A stretch of DNA of 64,000 bases from Sordaria brevicollis. Lineage: Eukaryota; Ascomycota; Sordariomycetes; Sordariales; Sordariaceae. The stretch lies in NCBI GenBank assembly GCA_033439795.1, contig JAUTDP010000001.1, forward strand, positions 806,001 through 870,000, given 5' to 3'. The notes beneath the pieces are model-generated. The model did no database searches. It was not told the origin of the DNA and saw only the letters and a program-made list of their open reading frames with translations. A program made the translations under genes and the position numbers. Positions 57,172-64,000 of this stretch are shown here, one piece after another; the first letter of the stretch is position 1, and every line of letters starts with the position of its first letter.

Positions 57172-59289
57172 GGATGTGTGGAGAAAGATGGGGGAAAAGA
57201 AATTATGGAAAAGTTTGTTGATATAGAATGATGGTCGATGAATGTAATGAAAAATGTTTTGAACGCTCACACTAAAACGATGATTGTGGTTGCTTTGCTG
57301 TCAGGCCGGGGTTTCAAGGTTCTCATTGACAAAAATGTGTGAACTGGAAAGGGACCAAAAGATCATTGAGTACACTTTCCGTCAACACCTTCAAGCAGTA
57401 GCCCACGAACGATCTTGACACTTTACCTGGCTGGCGTAACCGGTGACTGGCCTGCCATGATACATATGGTAGCGGGCCATGTCTGGGCCGGTGTGGTATA
57501 TCCAAGGGAACCACTCGGACATAACAAAAGCTGAAAAATTCAAAAGATAATGAATTCCGTATTTCTTTCCAAGATGAGGATCAACCAAAAGTTTGGCCCT
57601 TTGTCTAGCCATAGAAAGGCGATGCTAAAGGGTTGCTCGTCAGTGAGATCGATACCTCTTATGATGCCCTGGGTTCCCATCTTGTTTGTGGCAGTGTCGG
57701 TCTTGATGTCGGTGGTTTCTTTCTCCCTTTGAGAGAGAGCTGGGTGTTGTGAGAGAGCGAAAGGGTTACAGTTACGCTTGGCTAAAGCGGGATGTAATAT
57801 ATTGTTTTAGTGCTGCGCAATTGACTTACTTGCCTAGTGTGTACTTTTGTACAGTCTGGCCGTCTGGATCTTCAGTTGTGGTACTTGCCGACAATGTAAA
57901 AGTCTTGAGAACATTTAGGTGGCTATATTGTGGTTTGCGTAATATATCGTGGCTGTCCAGTTATGGTAATTGCTTTGACTGGTGTCTGTAAATTCAGGGT
58001 TAGGGTTAAAGGAGCTGTTGGTCGCAACCGAAACGCAACGAATTGCCCAGGCTTCCCATCTTTGCGAGTTTGCGACTGCGACCTTGCGCGGTGATGCTCA
58101 CTTACCCGGCACTTTTTGGGCAAGTTGATCCGCCTACCCTCGGCTTCAGGATTAAGCTACAGTATATCAGTTCGATGTTAATGAGGAATGCGCAACCAAT
58201 TGTCAAGCAGAGAAAGACAAAAAAACATGAGTTTACGAGTTGGCGGTCCCATTGCGCGCGCACACCGTTAACCAACTTGAGGTGGGTGTGCCTCTTTGCG
58301 GGACGGGAGTTTCCGCCTGCGCTGGTGACATTGTGTCACCGCCATGATCCTGGGACTCGTTCCGGCAAGCCACCATCGTCCCTCTTCGAAAACCGGAGAA
58401 CAAAAAAACCCACTGTAAACTCCGTCGGCCTTGCCAAGTCTGTCATCGAAGAGTCCAGAATCAATTTCATATTGGAATCAGATTGCCGATAGCCGATCCT
58501 TTTAAATAGGATATGAAATGGGATATGGTGATGTGAAGCACTGAAGCTCTCGGCGGGACAAGCGAAGCCCACATTGCTCAAACACATAATTGTATGTAAC
58601 GGGTGACAAGGGAGAGGACAAAGGCATTGCGCAATGAAACGAGGGGATAAAATCACAAATGGACCAAGGACCAAGATATGGACAAGAAAAAAGACAACTC
58701 AATGCCGAGAACCAAACTCTTTCAAAAGTCGGACTTGGGTCAGCTTGGCTGGAGAGGCTCATCATCGGCCATTTGCAAAATCAATTCAAAAATGGAAAGG
58801 TCACACACTCACATGCCGCTCTTTCCCCCCCTGATGCCCTGACAGCGATCGACGTCAAGCTTGGCATTGATCAAATGAAGGGACGTGCTCCTTCTGAAAG
58901 CAACTCGATGCTACGGAAAGCTCAGCGAGCTCAGCCAAAACAGGCCTGAAAAGCTGAAATCAGTGCCGAGCTGAGACCAGAAGAAAAAAAAAACAAAAAA
59001 AAGTACGTCATTCGTTTGTGCGCTCGGGCGGTTCGTTCACCTCCTTCCTCTTGGCCATTTCTTTTTTTCTTTCTTTTTTTCATTTGTGGTTCCCATATCG
59101 TCGCCAATCTTTTTTTGCAAAGCCGAGCCGAGTGACAAGAAGCTCGTTAGTCGTGCCAAGTACTACCAAGACCAAGGTCAAGAAAAGAACTGTCAGATTG
59201 TATGGGGGAATTGATTGATTCTGTGTATCTGTGTGTAACTGTGGAGAATAGGATTCTGGAGTTCTAGTCGGGGGAGCTAGGGGTATCCC
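57172..59289. other. Intergenic, 2.1 kb, flanking the RIP region
   Basis: No gene is supported. A GGGTTAGGGTTA sequence at about 57998-58009 is two telomere-like units, too short to call. The composition is ordinary up to about 59290, where AT content rises sharply. Confidence 0.5.
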
Positions 59290-59567
59290 TTATTTGCTAA
59301 GACCTTCTGGGTGGCTGGCAGTACTAATTAGCTATATATTGGTCTATATTATTTTAGCCTAGAATACTACCCTGGAATTTAATATACCCCCTTATTCGAA
59401 GACCGTTTCGATTACCCTTTTAGGGTCGAGAGTAAAGCTATTTATATATTTCCTATTCCTTTTAGTTAATTTACCGTTATTTTTTTTATTATAATACCTA
59501 AATACTTATTTAAATCCTCTATTTCTAGAATCTTTTTATTATTACCTATTATAACCGGGCGTAGTAG

Positions 59568-59648
59568 TTTTATAAATATCCCTAATAATTCCCTAAACCT
59601 TTTGTATTCTAGTATTCTAAATACTTTCGTTAATCTATTTGCGGGCAT
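59568..59648 (-). pseudogene. Copia RNase H C-terminal tail fossil
   Basis: The minus-strand segment MPANRLTKVF followed by EYKRFRELLGI matches the end of copia polyproteins (usually a MPADxLTK block then xxFxxLxG). Asp is Asn and a Gly is Arg, both G-to-A. It marks the end of pol, so the 3' LTR starts just beyond. Confidence 0.75.
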
Positions 59649-60479
59649 TTCCTTTGTCTTTAAGTAATTAATTTTGAGGGTCTCCTTTTCGATAATCTCT
59701 TTTCGAAATTAGTATCGATAAATATCGATATGCCTTATTTTAGTAATAAAAGTAGGAATCTCCTTAGTAAATATTTTAATAATTTATTAATTATTATATT
59801 TTATAGTAGGGATAAGGTTATTAAGTAATTTTATATTTAGAACCTTAATAAATCGGTTAATAAATAGTATTTCCTTAGTAATTTTCTTAATAGCGTAAAG
59901 TTTTATTTTTATTATTAACGTCGCGATGGCGGTTTATTTGGTAGTACTTTAATAAATAAATCTATTGTATAATTTAATTATAAATCCTTGAAAACTCTTA
60001 TAATTTATTTTATTATTAATAAACGAAGCGTTTAAAACTATTTCGAATTGGTTATTACCTTTATAATATAAATATTAATCCTTAATTGTACGAAGGTAAT
60101 AAATAACCTTCTTATTAGTATTATAGTATTTTAAATTAGGATTATAATTAAAACGAATTAATCGATTAATTAAAAAAATTATATTTAATTGCGTATTAAT
60201 AGCGGCGTATAATATAGAGCCTACGTTAATTTAGTAGTCTCTAATTTCAATATAGTTAGTTAATTTATTAAAGGGTAATAATTTTTATTATTTTATTAAT
60301 ACTATAGTAAATCTATAAATCGATTTTAATAATTTATTAATTTTCTTAATATAGGTTTTTTAGGATAGTTAAATTTTTCTTACTTTACGGTTACGGATAA
60401 TTTTAATACCCAAAAACTATTATAATTCTTTATTACCGGTTAATTAATATTTTAATTACAATAGGTTGGTATATTCCTT

Positions 60480-60840
60480 AACCTAATTTTCGTATTCCTT
60501 TAAGTAAGCGAAGACGATATTATTAATATAATATAATATAAATACTCTCTCCTTCTTTATAATATATAAATCCTTAAGAATAATTTCAAATTTTATATTT
60601 TTAAACGTTCCGCTTAATTCCTTTTACTATAATAAAAGGGCTTATTGGAAGCTATAGAGCGCTTTTAATAGTTTAAGAATTTTTCCTTCTATTCGATATC
60701 CTAATAATATACGTATATAAATTTCTTTATCGATTGTAACGTTTACGAAGGCGTTTACTATATTCTATTAGATAAATTCTATATTAAAACGAATTATTAG
60801 TACGACGATAATTCGGAAGGACCTTCCCGCTAAAGTAGAA
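60480..60840 (-). pseudogene. Copia reverse transcriptase fossil (YxDD destroyed)
   Basis: The minus strand still reads NIVNAFVNVTIDKEIYIR, GYRIEGKILKLLKALYSF and KELSGTFKNI with interspersed stops, matching the copia RT blocks around the first catalytic Asp and the ALYGLRQ motif. The catalytic YxDD box (60519-60530) now reads YINN, both Asp codons changed by G-to-A on the coding strand. Stops sit where Gln or Trp codons are expected. Confidence 0.88.
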
Positions 60841-62039
60841 ATATAAATATTAATGCCTATTTTACGTTATTAATTTCTTCGGATTATTAACTTAATTTTA
60901 ATTTTATTTAAAATATTATTTTTATTAAATTTATAAATATATATTTATATATAATTAAGGATTTATTTCCCTTTAATATAAGGGATATTTTAGTCGACTT
61001 TAATTTAAGTTTTTATATTTTTATAGTTATTAAAGTAGGTTCGTTTTGCTTTACGAAACTTTTTACTAAGAAGGTAATTCTCGAAGTCGTAATAATTCTT
61101 TAATATCCCCGGGAAATTACGGCGGTATAGATTATTTAATTTATTGTACTTAGTTAATAGCCGTTATACCTTTGCCTTTATAACCGTTTTAATAATTATC
61201 TCTACTATTAATTATAATAATTTTCTTACTAAGAAAGTATTTTCTTATAATTTTAATTTTCGAAAATATTTATCGATTATTTAATTTAATATAACGCTTA
61301 TATATAGGGCTACTATATACGAAGGAGGGGTATTTGGCGGCGTTAGGTATAAATCTATAATAAAATCGATAGTTATTTTATCCGGCCTTATAATTTCGTA
61401 GATATCCCCGGCCTTAATTTTTTAAACGGTTTCTTACTAGGAATTTAGGGTTTCTTCTTCGAATATTATATTTAAAAGAGGTTCGACCTCGGTATCTTTT
61501 AGGTGGGGATTTATTAATACCCCCTAATTTAAATCCTATTTATTTATTTTATTCAATTTTTTAGCGAATTCTTCGGTAATTATTATTTTTGAAATTGCTA
61601 AGTCTTTTTTAATATTAATTTCGTTGGGGGAGAATTTAACGTATTTATTAAATATTACGTTATATATTTATATAATTTGCTTCGTAATAGGGTTCTATAT
61701 ATAATATATTGAAGAAGCGTTATATTCGACTAAATAGCCGATTTACGCTCTAGGGAGATACTTTTAGCGACGTTTTTCTTTTTTTTATATTATATTAATT
61801 ATAGAATATACTTTATACTTATATATTCGAAGGTAATTAATATTTAATCGCTATAATTCTTATTAATTATATTATTAAACGATATAAATATAAAAGCGTT
61901 CGTATAGGGATTTTTAATTATAGAGGTATTGAAGTAACCGGTTTAGTAAATAAATTATTACGTATATAATTTCTAATTATAAATCGATCGGAAATTTTAA
62001 ATTATTCTTTATAATATTATATCGTTACTTTACTATGCC

Positions 62040-62160
62040 CCTTAAACGTTCTATTCTATTATTCTATTTTTAAGTATTAGGAATAGAAGGCTCGAGTAAT
62101 ATATTTCTTATTCCGAATTTAATTAGTATTTCTCTTCGATTGAATTTATTATTATATTCG
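62040..62160 (-). pseudogene. Copia integrase core fossil
   Basis: The minus strand reads EYNNKFNRREILIKFGI and then LLEPSIPNT followed by stops and NRIERLRGIVK. This aligns with the second Asp region and the catalytic Glu helix (usually PxTxxQNGxAE) of the DDE integrase. The Asp position is Asn, and two Gln codons are now stops, again by transitions. Confidence 0.8.
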
Positions 62161-63053
62161 AGGGCTTTAATTTTAACGTTGTATCGATATATTAGTATAT
62201 TTATATAGCTATATAAAATCGAAGTAATATTAGTAAATATCCGGTTCGAAAGGTAATAATTCTATATATATTTAGATTATTGGTAAATAATAAATATAAA
62301 GTATTAATATTTATTAATACCTTTATTAAATTCGAGGAAGTTTATTATAAAGCGTTGCCCTAATTTATATCTACGGTTTCGAAGGATTCGCTATATTTAA
62401 CGTCGTATTTTTATTATAGTATAAGTATTATATTCGATTATTGGTATCCTTTTTAAAAATATTATAGAAGGGAAATCGTTCGAAGTTTCTTCGGTCGAAG
62501 TAAAATTTATTACGATTATATTATCTATATCCTTCTTTTTAATTAAAATATTTTATAATTATACCCTATCGACGTTTTATAAATATTCGAATATTTAAAG
62601 ATTAAAGTAACCGAATTAGTAATATTATATTTTAGTAGTTTAAATCGACGGTTTCTTCGTATAGGAATTGATTTAATATCGCCGCGCTATAAATATTAAT
62701 TTAATAAATAATATAAATAGGTATTCTAAGACCGTTTAATTGAGGATAATATTTAAGGAATAAAAGAATAATCCGTTAATTCTCTTTAAATAATTATTTA
62801 AAGGTCGATAATTCTAATAGAAATTTTATTTTCGTAATAAGAAGAGGGAAATGAAATTAGTGGCGAAATTAGGGTAAAATGTAATTTCTTTTAATTATAG
62901 TTTTAAATTACTTTTCTTACTTTTAATAACGACGTTAACCTCCTTAAAACTTTAAATTTCAATACGGGAATTATTTATTTATAAGTAGTTATTTAAATTA
63001 GTATAATGAAAGTAATAAAAACGAATAATTTTATTAAATATATAAAGAGAATT

Positions 63054-63062
63054 CCCCGAATT
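63054..63062 (-). pseudogene. Copia protease active-site fossil (DSG to NSG)
   Basis: The minus strand reads SIILNSGNSLYIFNKIIRF. In copia elements this position is a DSG catalytic triad near an LDSGxSxHI context. The Asp codon is now AAT (Asn) and the following His is Tyr. Confidence 0.75.
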
Positions 63063-63308
63063 TAAAATAATTGAATTTTTAAAGGGATATTTTTTTTACT
63101 TATTTCCGTTATTAATTTAGAAAGTTACTCTATATTCCTCCTTAAGGAATTATACAAATTCAAATTTTACTATTTTAATAGCCTTCTTTTTAATAATTTT
63201 AATTTTCTTAGTTAAATTAACGTCCTTCGCGATATTAATTTTAACGGCTTATATAGTAGAGGGATATAATTTAAAAATTTTAAATTTAGTATTTAAATTT
63301 ACGTATTA

Positions 63309-63350
63309 ATACTCTTTAAGAGAGTAAAATCCTTTTTTATATATTTTATA
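63309..63350 (-). pseudogene. Gag zinc-knuckle fossil with every ligand turned to Tyr
   Basis: The minus strand reads YKIYKKGFYSLKEY. The spacing is exactly X-x2-X-x4-X-x4-X of a retroviral-type CCHC knuckle, with all three Cys and the His replaced by Tyr. TGY to TAY requires G-to-A, and CAY to TAY requires C-to-T, the two outcomes of RIP acting on both strands. Confidence 0.75.
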
Positions 63351-64000
63351 TATAGGGAGATCTTTACCTTTACCCTTTTTATTTTTCGAATTTTATTTTT
63401 TACGCGTATTTTCGGAATTATCCAACGCTTATTTTCGTTTACCTATATTACCTTTAGGTTTTTTATTTTTATTTTATTAATAAGCGTCCCTATTATTAGC
63501 TTTTTAATAATTATTAACTTTATTATTATTATTAACGTAATAATAAATTTAATTATTAATTTCGATAGTAAATGCCCTACGATTATTTTTACCCGTAAGG
63601 GTTATAATACTATAGCGATTATTTATACCCTATTTTTTAAAATCTTTATATATTTCTATATATTTTAAAGTATTATTTTCTATTTTATTATTAAATTTTT
63701 ATATTATATCGGCGTAGTTGGGTCGGATAATTTTAATAGTAGCGCGGAAATCGTTATATTAAAATATAGCGTTTATATATTCTTTAACTCTTTTAATAAT
63801 ACCGTTATTTATAATTATAATTTAATTTTAGAGCTAAATATTAAAATTAGTCGGTTCCTTTCGAAGGATTATAATATTATCGGTATAAACTTTACGGGTA
63901 TTAACGAATTTATCGATAATATTGTATTGGGTTCTTTATTTAAGGAAGTTATATTAAATTTAAATATCCTATTTTTCCTTTATAGCCGAGCCTTAAAATC

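Larger units (their letters stand above)
59290..64000 (-). mobile_element. RIP-degraded Ty1/copia LTR retrotransposon (partial, runs off the window)
   Basis: The region is extremely rich in A, T and TpA and poor in CpA/TpG, while CpG is retained, the pattern left by RIP. Translating the minus strand through its many stops shows the copia order: gag with a zinc-knuckle relic (about 63309-63350), protease (63054-63062), integrase (about 62040-62160), reverse transcriptase (60480-60840) and an RNase H tail (59568-59648). No frame is long enough to code. The 3' LTR should lie at about 59300-59560, but its ends cannot be fixed because the other LTR and target duplication lie outside the window. 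The protease-integrase-RT order separates copia from gypsy elements. Confidence 0.9.

Noticed and set aside
55177..57270. A 697-codon open frame antisense to glutamyl-tRNA synthetase
   Set aside because: It mirrors the strongly C-ending codon use of the sense gene, starts in its 3' flank and gives a Leu/Val/Gly/Asp-rich product without family resemblance.
57998..58009. Telomere-like GGGTTAGGGTTA
   Set aside because: Only two units inside ordinary intergenic sequence; too short to indicate an interstitial telomere.
1..64000. CRISPR arrays, bacterial operons, ribosome-binding sites, riboswitches
   Set aside because: The intron-rich eukaryotic gene structure excludes bacterial features; the tandem repeats found lack spacer-like regularity.
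59290..64000. Gypsy-type or LINE origin for the AT-rich element
   Set aside because: Protease, integrase and reverse transcriptase relics lie in copia order, and the RT block has copia-like wording (KALYSF region, YINN box followed by IVFAY).

Overview
This 64 kb window comes from a filamentous ascomycete, most likely a sordariomycete of the Neurospora type. Genes are split by short introns (mostly 54-122 bp) with GTAAGT/GTATGT-like donors, CTAAC/CTGAC branch sites and CAG/TAG acceptors. Intergenic spaces are long, and the last 4.7 kb is an AT-saturated retrotransposon carcass with the signature of repeat-induced point mutation (RIP). The species assignment is inference from these traits; no search was run.

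Layout. 1-2.8 kb: no gene, but a small cluster of diverged inverted/direct repeats (about 1.65-2.19 kb). 2.9-4.3 kb (-): a membrane lysophospholipid acyltransferase. 5.6-7.1 kb (+): a mitochondrial-type NAD(H) kinase. 10.0-12.1 kb (+): an MFS transporter (four exons). 13.2-14.9 kb (+): a Ytp1-like multi-pass membrane protein (three exons). 17.2-19.0 kb (+): a cytochrome P450 (three exons). 19.5 kb: an intron-containing tRNA-Ser(GCU). 20.5-21.8 kb (+): an M20D-type amidohydrolase. 22.4-26.2 kb (-): an unusually large MFS-like protein (1135 aa) with huge low-complexity loops. 27.3-29.3 kb (-): cytosolic PheRS beta subunit. 31.0-36.6 kb (-): an unrecognised 1863-aa fungal protein. 36.6-47.4 kb: a 10.8-kb stretch with no credible gene, containing purine-rich tracts and a compound minisatellite. 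47.4-49.6 kb (-): hapX, the bZIP iron regulator, with CCAAT boxes and one perfect siderophore-type GATA site upstream. 52.3-53.5 kb (+): a COG2-like Golgi tether gene broken by two one-base frame changes. 53.7-54.7 kb (-): mitochondrial ribosomal protein uL1m. 55.3-57.2 kb (+): cytosolic glutamyl-tRNA synthetase. 59.3-64 kb (-): RIP-destroyed Ty1/copia element, cut by the window edge.

The genes are mostly independent housekeeping or metabolic genes and do not form a biosynthetic cluster. The translation genes (PheRS beta, GluRS, uL1m, tRNA-Ser) are scattered. uL1m and GluRS are divergent and share about 600 bp of upstream DNA. The iron regulator hapX sits alone between two large non-coding spaces.

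The most interesting signals are three. First, many exons run from C-rich to G-rich on the coding strand and appear to reset after each intron (a sawtooth). Second, the copia fossil has lost its catalytic or metal-binding residues by transitions alone: YxDD aspartates to Asn, DSG to NSG, and all zinc-knuckle Cys/His to Tyr. Third, the COG2-like gene is broken at homopolymer runs in a way that points to one missing base each time.
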